A program made the position numbers and the translations under genes. Shown one piece after another: positions 34,205-45,035 of a stretch of DNA of 64,000 nt; the first letter of the stretch is position 1; every line of letters starts with the position of its first letter. The stretch spans positions 10,001 to 74,000 of the forward strand of contig JAWQFJ010016471.1 in assembly GCA_034096865.1 (NCBI GenBank). Reading direction: 5' to 3'. The notes beneath the pieces were generated by a model that was not told the origin of the DNA, made no database searches, and saw only the letters and a list, made by a program, of their open reading frames with translations. This DNA comes from Theodoxus fluviatilis. Its lineage: Eukaryota > Mollusca > Gastropoda > Cycloneritida > Neritidae.

Positions 34205-34838
34205 GTCCTGCCTGTCCAAGTTTGTGTTTGCCAATGTGTGGTCTACTGGTGGTGTAAGTAACGAAAAAGGTTTTCTCAGAGCATTTAAATTAAGGCTTAG
34301 GGATTGCAACATCCAAGAATGGCAAACTAACAACGCAACCAGTGAGAGATACCGTTGGTACTCTTCCTTCAAATCCACCTTTGGACAGGAAGAATACATT
34401 AATAGCTTTATGATTAAGAAATTCCAAGATTCGTTTGTAAGGATCAGATATTTTATTAACGATCTGAAAAATAACAGACATCATTATGATGAGATAAGGG
34501 AGGACAAGAAGTGCCCCTTTTGCATCGATAATGAAAATGAAGACCACATACTGTTGAAATGTACTTTTTACTCAGACCTCAGAAAAAATATCTTGGGCAA
34601 TACCTGCACAGAGGAACATTCTGTACAGCTGCACAGCTAATATAAATATCATGTGAGAGACAAACAAGAGATGTGGCTATGTATATCTATTATGCTTTGA
34701 AACTCTGGGAGGAAAAATTTTCAGTTTACAATATAATGATAATCCTGCTGTTAACTGTCCATCACATACATTTGTGTTTGTGATCTCATTATTTTAAAGG
34801 GCGGTCGGCCTAAAACAATAAAAGTCGAAGTCTCTCTG
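34205..34838 (+). pseudogene. LINE 3' fragment between TC-type microsatellites
   Basis: Open to 34640. Reads ERYRWYSSFKS, INSFMIKKFQDSFVRIRYF and DKKCPFCIDNENEDHILLKC, the last being the same C-x2-C...H-x4-C LINE tail as at 26520. The 3' end GGGCGGTCGGCCTAAAACAA then TAAAAGTCGAAG parallels that of the 26.45-kb copy. Bounded on the right by (TC)/(CTGT) repeats. Confidence 0.5.
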
Positions 34839-34853
34839 TGTCTGTCTGTCTGT

Positions 34854-34898
<45 letters not shown>

Positions 34899-34942
34899 TG
34901 CCTGCCTGCCTGCCTGCCTGTCTACCTGTCTGTCTGCCTGCA
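34836..34942 (+). repeat. (CTGT)n/(CCTG)n microsatellite
   Basis: TCTCTCTGTGTCTGTCTG then about 20 CCTG units. Confidence 0.5.
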
Positions 34943-34954
34943 TCATGAGACCCC

Positions 34955-35220
34955 TGTTTCTGACCCTCCTGTCTCTACAGGGTGAATTACAGTCTCCTCT
35001 TCTCTCTGCTGTTTCCCCCTCTCACTGCTGTCCACTGTAATTATATCAGGGTCTCCATTGTTCTAACATCTGAAAACACTTCTGGCCTGGGTCTGGGAGT
35101 CGGTTTTCAACACTTTGGCGGGCCCAAGTTCCAGTCCCCTTGTGTCTGACCCTCCTGTCTCTACAGGGTCAGTCACAGCCCCTCTTTTCCCTGCTGCTCT
35201 GCCCTCACCGCCGTTCATTG
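34955..35220 (+). repeat. Duplicated intron block (about 185-bp period)
   Basis: GACCCTCCTGTCTCTACAGG and the following 80 bp (with CCTCTT, CTGCTGT, CCCTCACCGC-like text) occur at about 34960 and again at about 35145. Each contains a CTGTCTCTACAGG sequence resembling an acceptor, but no in-phase exon follows. Confidence 0.5.
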
Positions 35221-35235
35221 TTCCATCACCGGAAG

Positions 35236-36344
35236 CTCGTCAAGTAGCCAGCCGCCTTTATTCGGCTCTGATACATTCTTGACCAGAAAGCAACGCCATG
35301 CCAGTCCCTGGTTTTCCAGCAGCTGTTGAAGCGTTGTTGTTGTCCCTGTTAACCAGCGAGGAAATGTTGTCTTGGAAAATTTTCGGTGAACCTGGCAGAA
35401 CTGTGGTTATCCTGAGATTCAGGCAACAGGATGGACAGCCATTGCTCGTCAGCCACAGCAGCAACAGAGGAACGTGGAAGAGAAAACCACCTTCCCAGCA
35501 GAGATGAGACCGGCAATGGGCAGAGAAATATGGAATTTTTGGTGAGCCCCATACTTCACGTGATGCTCTCTTCGAGAATGATCAAATTTGTAATGTCGCA
35601 AACATTGCTTTTGATACTGCTGCTGCTGCACAAAATGCACGGACTACAATGGAGCACACCACCCCATCAGCTGTTACCTTTGACCTCCCAGATGAACACA
35701 CTTGCTTGGCCACGGAGAATGCAGGAGAACATACTAGCCAGTTACCAGGACCCGATCGCGACGACAACGATGGTATGCTCTCCTCGCCAACTTCAACTCC
35801 CAGAGAAACGACAAACTGAAGACATCAGGGCAGCGCTTGACAACTTGCAAAGCAGTTCAAAGAAAGTGTCACAGTGCAAGCAAGATGTTCGGGAAATAAG
35901 AAGTGACATTTCTACTGCTTGTACTCCACGTCATTAGGCAGACAGACTTGGAAAGCCTCAGGCATCACCCACATCTTCCTCTGCTGTGTCACAACTAGCT
36001 GCAGACTCCACAGAAGAAGCCCTTAGAAGCAAGTCCCAAACAGCGAAAGCATTCCACATTTGCCCACGATCACCATCGCGACATCATGGCAGGGCATATG
36101 ACGACGTCGGCAGACCAAGTAAGAGGAGCGAACGTGTCGCCTTGAGAAAGCAGTCTGCACGGTCTTCGCGAAAATGATTTGCTGATATACTCTTTCCATT
36201 TGTCTGTGCGCGCCCTCATTCCACTACTGGTGACAAGTAGTGATGTTATGTACATACTTTCCAGTTAATTAAACACGCTCCCAGTCATATTGTAATGGGC
36301 CGGCATGGCCAGTACAATAACATTTTCAGTTCAGTTCAGTTCAG
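35236..36344 (+). mobile_element. Non-LTR retroposon, ORF1-only, 1.1 kb
   Basis: Flanked by TTCCATCACCGGAAG at 35221-35235 and 36345-36359 (15-bp target duplication). The 3' end is GGGCCGGCATGGCCAGTACA, then ATAACATT and a (TTCAG)n tail of about four units. This shares the GGCC-hairpin plus ACAATAA-type 3' end of the LINE fragments at 26.45 and 34.2 kb. It carries an ORF1-like frame but no RT, so it depends on a partner LINE. Confidence 0.5.
35298..35818 (+). pseudogene. ORF1-like protein of the non-LTR retroposon
   Basis: ATG at 35298 (GCCATGC). Reads VEALLLSLLTSEEMLSWKIF, then GRTVVILRFRQQDGQP and KRKPPSQQR; a TGA at 35505-35507 interrupts, and the same frame continues DRQWAEKYGIFGEP and on to TSTPRETTN with a stop near 35818. 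The stop is consistent with CGA-to-TGA decay. A second basic, coiled segment (DIRAALDNLQSSSKKVSQCK) follows in another frame (about 35820-35937). Charge and layout suggest a nucleic-acid-binding ORF1. No named domain is certain. Confidence 0.5.
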
Positions 36345-36359
36345 TTCCATCACCGGAAG

Positions 36360-36915
36360 ATAATGCTTCCGCGTCTGAATCTGGGAACGCCGGACACAGA
36401 CTCTTCCGCTTTGCCCACTTCATGTAGATCCACCCACTCTTGTCCATCGCCAATAAAATGGGTTTGTGTACATGCTTAATTAAAAAGCAGACTGATTCCA
36501 TCTTTGGTCCAGAGTGGACACATTTCATCTTTGGTCCATGAGAGCTGACATGCTGAATAAAACTCCTGTGAATGAAGACAACAGTTTGTCCTACTAATGG
36601 AGTAGAGAGGAGCAGAGTCTCTGTATTGCTCCAGCCTGCGCCATGCCACTTGAGCAGCTACACATCAACTGACAGCCCTCTGTCCCAGAATTACCCCCTT
36701 CCCTCAATAACGCTGACCCCCATCCTTTTACAGTGTGCTGATGGGGAAAACAGGACAGAAACTTTGGGGATTCTGTCAGAGATGTTCCAGGCCTCCCTTC
36801 TTCAGATTGTAATTGATTCTGGGAGTTTAAGAAAGTGTTTTGAACATTTCTATATGAATGTTTAGTAATGCTTTTAGCATTTTGAATAATCCTAACATCA
36901 AAACACAAATGCCAT
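36360..36915. other. Intron 10 segment without feature
   Basis: A small duplication (CATCTTTGGTCCAGAGTGG / CATCTTTGGTCCATGAGAG) at about 36500 and 36528; otherwise nothing recognised. Confidence 0.5.
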
Positions 36916-37125
36916 GCATAGCAACTAATAGGCAACTATGTTTTAGAGCCAAAGCAGGTATGCTTGTTGATGTTTGCTGCAGATATTCACTGCCTTCTAG
37001 AGCAAAAACAGGAATACTTGTGTCTGTTTCTGTTAATGATGTAACTGTCTTCTAGAGCAAAAAACAGATACATTTGTTATTGCTGCACTGTCTTCTAGAG
37101 CAAGAACTGGTATGCTTGTTGTTAT
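36916..37125 (+). repeat. Degenerate 60-70-bp repeat
   Basis: Four units with TTCTAGAGCAAAAACAGG-like core and TATGCTTGTTG spacing, ending 50 bp before exon 11. Confidence 0.5.
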
Positions 37126-37174
37126 TGTACATGGAAGATGCATCATCCACAATGATGTCATCTTTTCGTTGCAG

Positions 37175-37353
37175 GCCAACCTGAATGCATTCCGAGAGCA
37201 CCAGGGCATGAACATTCTGCTCATCCCAGTTGCCTCAGGCTCCAAGGGTCTCAACCTGACGCAGGCCACGCATGTGCTGCTTGTGGAGCCACTGCTGGAC
37301 CCCAGTATTGAGCTGCAGGCAGTCTCCCGTGTCCACCGCATTGGCCAGTCCAG
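37175..37353 (+). CDS. SHPRH: SHPRH exon 11 of window (motifs V and VI)
   Basis: 59 codons plus two bases. Acceptor TCTTTTCGTTGCAG, donor GTCAGT. It carries motif V (SGSKGLNL), the [13 protein letters not shown] segment and motif VI ([11 protein letters not shown], with the arginine finger region), all intact, so the ATPase half visible here looks functional. The split codon (AG plus G) is completed by the exon at 38511. A CAGG-type tandem repeat starts immediately at the donor site. Confidence 0.5.
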
Positions 37354-37403
37354 GTCAGTTGGTCAGGCAGGCAGGCAGGCAGTCAGGCAGGCTGACAGTC
37401 AGT

Positions 37404-37438
<35 letters not shown>

Positions 37439-37640
37439 ACAGTCAGGCAGGCAGGCAGGCAGGCAGTCAGGCAGGCTGACAGTCAGGCAGGCAGGCAGTC
37501 AGGCAGGCTGACAGTCAGTCAGGCAGGTTGACAGTCAGTCAGGCAGGCAGGCAGGCAGGCAGTCAGGTAGGCAGGCAGGCAGGCAGTCAGGCAGGCTGAC
37601 AGTCAGGCAGGCAGGCAGTCACTCAGGCAGGCAGACATGC
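37354..37640 (+). repeat. CAGG/CAGTCAGG repeat abutting the exon 11 donor
   Basis: Starts at the donor itself (CCAG then GTCAGTTGGTCAGGCAGG). Made of CAGG units with CAGTCAGGCAGGCTGACAGT higher-order blocks. 37641-38412 shows nothing else recognisable; a short (CA)n is at 38413-38431. Confidence 0.5.
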
Positions 37641-38510
37641 AGCCTCATCTTGCCACAGTGGCATTGAGCAAGTCAGTTGCTTTTCAACTTCCTTGATTGA
37701 CTTGCCTGCAATCCTTGGTTTGGTCATTAGCAAGTTCACATGAAAGCCCCTTTGACTGCATGAATATTCGTCTTGGTGCTAGGGCTGTCAGGGGGGGAAA
37801 AAAAAATTGTATGTGCTGCCTGCAGCCTATATTTTGATGCATCTGATGAGTGGGATGACGAGCCCTGATTGCCAGGGGACTATATTCTTCCCTTCAGTAA
37901 CCACGTGCTCAAGAAATCCCAAAGTTTTGGAAAAGGTATTTGCATTGGAGTTATGGACTGCTGTCGGTGTGGATTTAATAATGCATTCTCATTTGTCACT
38001 ATCAATTACAAAATCTGTCCTAACTAGATTTTTTTGGTGTTTGGAGATGCAAGTACTCTTCAAATCTGCAGTATTTTCTTACTAATCAATAGTATAGGAT
38101 CAAAATTGTGGAAGTTATGCCTGTTTGAAGATAGGTATTGTACTAGTTCCTGTACACGGCATGCATTTCAGGAAGGAAAAAGCACATAACTGACCCAGAT
38201 TGACCCCAGCATGTACTTGTACATGTAGTGCCAAATCGCCTTGTGAAATTAATGACTGATACCGTGCTGGCACTAGTGGCTGGTCACATTAATGACATGT
38301 CTGTTTCCTCATGTGTTGCTCTTTTGAAGGCCTGGCTGCTCAAACTTGGAACTCATTTTGCAGCATGTCATTTTTGTTGTTCTAGAATGATAAACTTCTT
38401 TTTATCTGCTTACACACACACACACACACACATCTAGATATGCTAATTTTAACATTGCAGCTTTGAGTGCCAAATCCTTCTCTGACCTCAGTGCTTGCTT
38501 CCCTTTACAG

Positions 38511-40422
38511 GCAGACCTATGTGCATCGTTTTGTGGTTCAAGGCACCATAGAGGAGCGCATCCACCACCTGTCCAGCTCCTTCAAGCCCTCCACCTCTGG
38601 TTCTACCTCTGAATCCGAAAACCTTACTCCAGCTGACCTGGTCAATCTCTACAGCCAGTTGGAGGAGGGGCACCAGCTCCAGCCCCTAGCCAATGGTAAT
38701 ACAGAACACTCCAGCCCCAGTATGGGTCAAAGATCAGGCCCTCCAACAACCATGTGTCAAAGTTCAGGCCCCTCAACCAGCATGGGTCAGAGATTAGGCC
38801 CCTTAACCAGCATGAGTCAAAGATTAGGCCCCTCAACCAGCATGAGTCAAAGATTAGGCCCCTCAACCAGCATGAGTCAAAGGTTGAGCCCCTCGACCAG
38901 CATGGGTCAAAGATTGGGCCCCTCAACCAGCATGGGTCAAAGTGCTGGCCCCTCAACCAACATGGGTCAAAGTGCAGGCCCCTCAACCAACATGGGTCAA
39001 AGTGCAGGCCCCTCAACCAACATGGGTCAAAGTGCTGGCCCCTCAACCTACATGGGTCAAAGTGCAGGCCCCTCAACCAACATGGGTCAAAGTGCAGGCC
39101 CCTCAACCAACATGGGTCAAAGATTTGGCTCCTCAACCAACATGGATCAAAGTGCAGCCCCCTCAACCAACATGGGTGAAAGTGCAGGCCCCTCAACCAA
39201 CATGGGTCAAAAATTGGGACCCTCAACCAACATGGGTCAAAGTGCACACCCCTCAATCAATATGGCTCAAAGTGCACGCCCCTCAACCAACATGGGTCAA
39301 AGTGCAGGCCCCTCAACCAGCATGGATCAAAGTTCAGGCCCTGCAACCATCATGGGTCAAATTTTAGGCCCCTCAACAAGCAAAAGTGAAAGTTTCGAAC
39401 CTTCAACCAGCATTGGTGAAAGTTACAGCCCCTCAACCAGCATGGGTCAAAGTTCAGGTCCTTCAACCATCATGGGTCAAATTTTAGGCCCCTCAACAAG
39501 CAAAAGTGAAAGTTTCGAACCTTCAACCAGCATTGGTGAAAGTTACAGCCCCTCAACCAGCATGGGTCAAAGTTCAGGTCCTTCAACCAGCATTGGTGAA
39601 AGTTCATGTCCTTCAACCAGCATGGGTCAAAGTTCAGGTCCTTCAACCAGCATGGGTGAAAGTTATGGCCCCTCAACCAGCATGGGTCAAAGTTCAGGTC
39701 CTTCAACCAGGATGGGTCAAAGTTCAGGTCCTTCAACCAGCATGGGTGAAAGTTCAGGTCCTTCAACCAGCATGGGTGAAAGTTATGGCCCCTCAACCAG
39801 CATGGGTCAAAGTTCAGGTCCTTCAACCAGCATTGGTGAAAGTTCAGGTCCTTCAACCAGCATGGGTGAAAGTTCAGGTCCTTCAACCAGCATGGGTGAA
39901 AGTTATGGCCCCTCAACCAGCATGGGTCAAAGTTCAGGTCCTTCAACCAGCATTGGTGAAAGTTCAGGTCCTTCAACCAGCATTGGTGAAAGTTATGGCC
40001 CCTCAACCAGCATGGGTCAAAGTTCAGGTCCTTCAACCAGCATTGGTGAAAGTTCAGGTCCTTCAACCAGCATTGGTGAAAGTTACAGCCCCTCAACCAG
40101 CATGGGTCAAAGTTCAGGTCCTTCAACCAGCATTGGTGAAAGTTCAGGTCCTTCAACCAGCATTGGTGAAAGTTACAGCCCCTCAACCAGCATGGGTCAA
40201 AGTTCAGGTCCTTCAACCAGCATTGGTGAAAGTTCAGGTCCTTCAACCAGCATGGGTCAAAGTTACAGCCCCTCAACCAGCATGGGTCAAAGTTCAGGTC
40301 CTTCAACCAGCATGGGTCAAAGTTCAGGTCCTTCAACCAGGATGGGTCAAAGTGCAGGCCCCTTACCCGACACTGGTGACTCAGGAGGAGCAGACTGGGA
40401 TGCAAGGAAAACCAGGGTGTAG
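38511..40422 (+). CDS. SHPRH: SHPRH terminal exon with 54-unit 10-residue repeat tail
   Basis: Acceptor TCCCTTTACAG ends at 38510. The first 50 or so codons (TYVHRFVVQGTIEERI, then NLTPADLVNLYSQLEE) are the conserved end of the helicase C lobe. From 38731 the frame enters a 30-bp tandem repeat encoding about 54 copies of a 10-residue unit of type GQSSGPSTSM, rich in Ser, Gly and Pro and probably disordered. The frame stops at TAG 40420-40422. After this TAG the same frame stays open for 53 acidic codons to TGA 40582. Caution: the 30-bp unit has no stop in several frames, so openness alone does not prove that the tail is translated. The claim rests on continuity with conserved codons in the same exon. 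Confidence 0.5.
38731..40350 (+). repeat. 30-bp coding minisatellite, about 54 units
   Basis: Units stay exactly 30 bp across 1620 bp, so frame is never lost. Core CCCTCAACCAGCATGGGTCAA-like. The early half uses units with AGTGCAGG, the later half a higher-order pattern alternating GESYGPSTSM, GQSSGPSTSI and GESSGPSTSM types, showing stepwise amplification of two- to four-unit blocks. Confidence 0.5.
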
Positions 40423-40871
40423 AGTGGGCCGGTGACTGGGGAAGAGGAGGAGGCCCAGGGAGAACTGGATGGAGGAGGCTGTAATAGAGCTGAGGTACTC
40501 AATACCGAGATGGATGTCACTTCATCTGCTTCTGATGGATCAAAGAAAGATGCCCAAAACTACAGAGACACCAAATATCAGTGACACCAGACATCACAGA
40601 GACACCAGAAACTAGAGGGGGTGAGACTGTGGCCCCCGCCGACAGGGTGGAGATGCAGTGCACAGTAGCGGAGCAGGTGTCGGACACCCAGGGTGGGCAG
40701 GACATGTTAGAAGCTATGAGGAACCAGGTCTCCTCCTCCAATGATGACAGACATTTGCAGAAAGACAAGACAGACCATTCCCTGTCCATGTCTGAGGGTT
40801 GCCAAATGCAGAGCATCACATCAGAGCACACTTCTTCCTCTGCTGAGGAGGCAGAAGCTCAAGGTCCCTGA
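40423..40871 (+). other. Possible former coding extension after SHPRH stop
   Basis: After TAG 40420 the same frame is open for 53 codons (TGEEEEAQGELDGGG, then DVTSSASDGSKKDAQN) to TGA 40582. A second open frame (about 40584-40871) follows with similar acidic Ser/Glu-rich text (SSSNDDRHLQKDKTDHSLSM, then SSSAEEAEAQGP). Composition resembles a disordered C-terminal tail. Either it is 3' UTR or an older longer C-terminus lost by a stop and a frameshift. Confidence 0.5.
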
Positions 40872-41286
40872 ACAAAGGTTTTGACCTTCCCAGGCTCAGG
40901 GGCTGCAACAGTCCTGATACCAACTGTTCATGAAGAGCTGTGGGCAATGGTGAATAGAACTGAATTGCTGGGTTACAGCAGTCACACGCATTAAGCATGT
41001 GTAAAACAGAAATATAATTGTATTTTAAGGGGAGACACCACTATGAAAACGGTCAAAATGTCTTTTCTGGGGATTTTGACTTAATAGAATTTTTTAGTTG
41101 TTTCACCCCTCTGCAATATAATTCCAATAGTCTCTATTTAAAAAATGCTAGAAAACATGTAAAAATGCAAAGAAAGAACCTTACCCCTCTGAGCATGTTT
41201 GCCGGCACTATTGGAAATACATAGAAGATGGAAAAAGCAAGTTTTCCCAAGGGTTTTCTTTTTCTTCAAGTTTTCTCGTAAACTAC

Positions 41287-41990
41287 TTTTTGACTCACAT
41301 GCGAAGCAAAAGTGAGTCTATGTACTCACCCGTTTCGTGCGTCCGTGCGGCCGGGCGTCTGTGAAAAACTTTAATGTTGGATTTTTCTCGGAGACTATTA
41401 AGTCTATCAACACCCAATGTGGCATTATGGTGTATGATGACAAGGCATCAAAAAATATACATAGTGACTTGACCTTGCTTCAAGGTCAAGGTCGCAGGGG
41501 CCATAAATACTGTCTAAAAAACAGTCATTTTTCACATTTTCTCAATTTTCTCTGACGATTTTGAGATTGGATACCTGACCTATATATGGTATATAGGGCA
41601 AAGTAAGCCCTATCGTTTGATACCAGTTTGGTTGACCTTGCTTCAAGATCAAGGTCACAGGAGCTCTTCAAAGTTGGATTGTATACATATTTTGAAGTGA
41701 CCTTGGCCCTGAACTATGAAAGATAACTGTTTCAAACTTAATAATTATGTGGGGCACATGTTATACTTTCATCATGAGACACATTTGGTCACATATCATC
41801 AAGGTCAAGATCACTTTGACCCTTATGAATGAAATATGACCAAAATGGGGTAGTGAACCACTAAAAGTGACCATATCTCATGGTAGAAAGTGCCAATAAG
41901 CACCATTGTGCTTCCTATGTCTTGAATTAACAGCTTTGTGTTGCATGACCTTGGATGACCTTGTCCACATGTATTTTGGTAGGATAAATG
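41287..41990 (+). mobile_element. GACTCACATGC element, copy 5 (3'-truncated)
   Basis: Starts TTTTTGACTCACATGCGAAG. It follows the family to TGTATTTTGGTAGGA, then stops, lacking the last roughly 150 bp including GCATGTGAGTC. Located 0.9 kb beyond the SHPRH stop. An AATAAA at about 42072 downstream is the first canonical poly(A) signal I see after the stop, so the element may lie within the 3' UTR. Confidence 0.5.
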
Positions 41991-43026
41991 TTCACATGGG
42001 TTTGTGAAATGAGCCCCTAGGTCAGCAGCTATACATTAAACAAGTTATAAAAATGGAGAATCTTTTGAGTAAATAAACTAAGTAAACATCTTTTTCAAAA
42101 GAGTTTGGAATTTTCCCAAAAGGATGTGACAAGTTTTAGATATTAAAATGACAAATCTATGGAAACCAAAATTTTCCCTCCAGGTTTACTGTCGATAGTT
42201 TTTGAACTGTACATTTTTTTAAAGATAGAAAATGGTGTGACATTTAAATATTTAACAAATAATTTACTTTTTTTCTATAGAGCAAAAGTGGTTTTAACTT
42301 ATTTTCACATATATCTTTGAATTGCCATGCAGGAAAGTTTGAAAACTCATTACAGTAAAAAAATTCTCTTTTACCCATGTCTTCCTTTAATCAATCAAAG
42401 TTTAATAGACAAGTGATTATTTCCTTCAAATTTGCATGCCAATGAACTGGGCCTTCAAACTTTTGCTTGAAGGTGCTAACTTAATGCCCTGTGGAAGGGG
42501 GTTCCATGCTTTTGCACACAAGTATGGTGGAAATATGGTGTATTTGCTTGAATTGAGTTGAGGAACTACAAGTCTTTTTTCATTTAAGTTTTAACTGCAT
42601 AAACAGAGTTTTTTTTATGGAAAAATTTAGAAAGATTGGGGGACTTCAGAGAGCACCATCTTGCACGTAAATATAAAGCTGTTGATCTGCTTTGTAGGGC
42701 CCATATTTAGTTTCAGTTATTATTGCTGATTAAGGATTTATTTATTCGTATAATTTTTTAACTGTGAATTTTACTGCCTTGCTATAAAGTGAATGGAAAT
42801 TCTGTGTTCCAACTAACAGCACCAGATTCTTCCTATGTCGACATAGCAATATCAAGATGAGGTTTTATGCAAAATGTGTGGTTGACTCCTCTGTGAAATA
42901 ATGCGATGTTGAAAGTATAGGTAGATTTTTTCAGTAAATTTTGCGTGTTAATGGTCATCTTTGACGACAACCCCTAACACTTGTCAATTGAGTATGCTAA
43001 TGAGCTGAGCTTTAGGATGAGCTTTA
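41991..43026. other. AT-rich 3' flank, no feature
   Basis: No domain, repeat or element end recognised apart from AATAAA near 42072. Confidence 0.5.
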
Positions 43027-43640
43027 GGTTGTATGATGTTTTGGTCTAATTGTAACTGGCATATGATGTTTTGGTCTAATTGTAACTGGCATATGATGTT
43101 TTGGTCTAATTGTAACTGGCATATGATGTTTTGGACTAGTTGTAACTGGCATATGATGTTTTGGTCTAGTTGTAACTGGCATATGATGTTTTGGTCTAAT
43201 TGTAACTGGCATATGATGTTTTGGTCTAGTTGTAACTGGCATATGATGTTTTGGTCTAGTTGTAACTGGCATATGATGTTTTGGTCTAGTTGTAACTGGC
43301 ATATGATGTTTTGGTCTAGTTGTAACTGGCATATGATGTTTTTGTCTAGTTGTAACTGGCATATGATGTTTTGGTCTAATTGTAACTGGCATATGATGTT
43401 TTGGACTAATTGTAACTGGCATATGATGTTTTGGTCTAATTGTAACTGGCATATGATATTTTGGACTAATTGTAACTGGCATATGATGTTTTGGTCTAGT
43501 TGTAACTGGCATATGATGTTTTGGTCTAATTGTAACTGGCATATGATATTTTGGACTAATTGTAACTGGCATATGATGTTTTGGTCTAATTGTAACTGGC
43601 ATGTGATGTTTTGGACGAGTTGTAATCAGCATATTATATG
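43027..43640 (+). repeat. 30-bp minisatellite, about 20 units
   Basis: Unit TATGATGTTTTGGTCTAATT then GTAACTGGCA, exactly 30 bp throughout, with few substitutions (AATT/AGTT, GGTCT/GGACT). Both-strand open frames are artefacts of the 30-bp period. 43641-44060 shows nothing recognisable. Confidence 0.5.
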
Positions 43641-44065
43641 ATCTTATTGGAAAATGTCAAGGCTTGGTTGGATGTGATTGATTTGACACTGTCCCAGCAG
43701 CCACCCATAGCTTCTGAGCTGTTCCTCCATAATTAGATCAAGATATTAGGGTCTTGTTCTAATCAGCACAGTTGTTGTATCTTGGAATTAGCAAGCAGGT
43801 TATTCAGTGTTTAGGTGCACAAATGTTTTAGTGTTGGTTCACAAATCATGAGCCTTGATTGGATGCTAAAAACTTACTAAAGACTTAAATGTGTAAAACG
43901 CTCTATACCACCAAAGGTATTAATCATTGGGGTTATTAATCAGAAAAAGAGAATAAGGAATTCATCTCACAGCCTTGGAACTATCTACATTCTATTGTTG
44001 TTTGCTGTCGTAGCTGCTACATTTATCATAGTAATGAAGCAGCCTGTGACTGTCTGTGGCTAGAA

Positions 44066-44557
44066 ATGGGGGAGTAGGGGTGCTAGATGGGGGAGTAGGG
44101 GTGCTAGATGGGGGAGTAGGGGTGCTAGATGGGGGAGTAGGGGTGCTAGATGGGGAGTAGGGGTGCTAGATGGGGGAGTAGGGGTGCTAGATGGGGGAGT
44201 AGGGGTGCTAGATGGGGGAGTAGGGGTGCTAGATGGGGAGTAGGGGTGCTAGATGGGGGAGTAGGGGTGCTAGATGGGGGAGTAGGGGTGCTAGATGGGG
44301 GAGTAGGGGTGCTAGATGGGGGAGTAGGGGTGCTAGATGGGGGAGTAGGGGTGCTAGATGGGGGAGTAGGGGTGCTAGATGGGGGAGTAGGGGTGCTAGA
44401 TGGGGGAGTAGGGGTGCTAGATGGGGGAGTAGGGGTGCTAGATGGGGGAGTAGGGGTGCTAGATGGGGGAGTAGGGGTGCTAGATGGGGGAGTAGGGGTG
44501 CTAGATGGGGGAGTAGGGGTGCTAGATGGGGGAGTAGGGGTGCTAGATGGGGGAGTA
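44066..44557 (+). repeat. 21-bp G-rich minisatellite, about 23 units
   Basis: Unit GGGGGAGTAGGGGTGCTAGA plus T; two units lack one G, shifting the frame. Each unit has GGGGG and GGGG runs on one strand, a potential G-quadruplex tract. Confidence 0.5.
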
Positions 44558-44591
44558 ACCTCCCTTTCCAGCCTTCATCACCCTTTCTGGA

Positions 44592-44772
44592 CCCCCCAGT
44601 GGCTCTGGGGTAGGAGTGGACCCCCCAGTGGCTCTGGGGTAGGAGTGGACCCCCCAGTGGCTCTGGGGTAGGAGTGGACCCCCCAGTGGCTCTGGGGTAG
44701 GAGTGGACCCCCCAGTGGCTCTGGGGTAGGAGTGGACCCCCCAGTGGCTCTGGGGTAGGAGTGGACCCCCCC
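44592..44772 (+). repeat. 29-bp minisatellite, about 6 units
   Basis: Unit GGACCCCCCAGTGGCTCTGG then GGTAGGAGT. Shares GGGGTAGGAGT-like text with the adjacent 21-bp array (GGAGTAGGGGT). Confidence 0.5.
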
Positions 44773-45035
44773 ATTCTGCACCAAAATAGTTATTTTTTCT
44801 CAGAAGGTGAATTCGTGTTTTTTCCTGTTCCTTATGGACTTAAAGTCAGCATATTTGTAATTTTTAAGACAATGTTAAACAGATAACGTTGTTAAGATCA
44901 TGTATTACTTAAGTAACAGAGACTCCAAACAAAGTAATTCATGGAAACTGCTTTGCAGGGACTAATGTAACACCCACAACACCGAAATACATTACAGCAA
45001 ATAAAAGAACAAGTCAATTATGTTATACAACTGCT

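Noticed and set aside
34960..35220. Extra SHPRH exons after the duplicated CTGTCTCTACAGG acceptors
   Set aside because: Downstream text has no in-phase conserved coding sequence, and exon 10 joins exon 11 directly in phase 0.
38642..40435. Long alternative frames on both strands across the SHPRH terminal exon
   Set aside because: The 30-bp repeat period keeps several frames open. Only the frame continuous with the conserved helicase codons is supported.
43024..43641. Repeat protein encoded at 43.0-43.6 kb
   Set aside because: Both strands are open because of the 30-bp period; no start context, splice signals or neighbouring coding exon.
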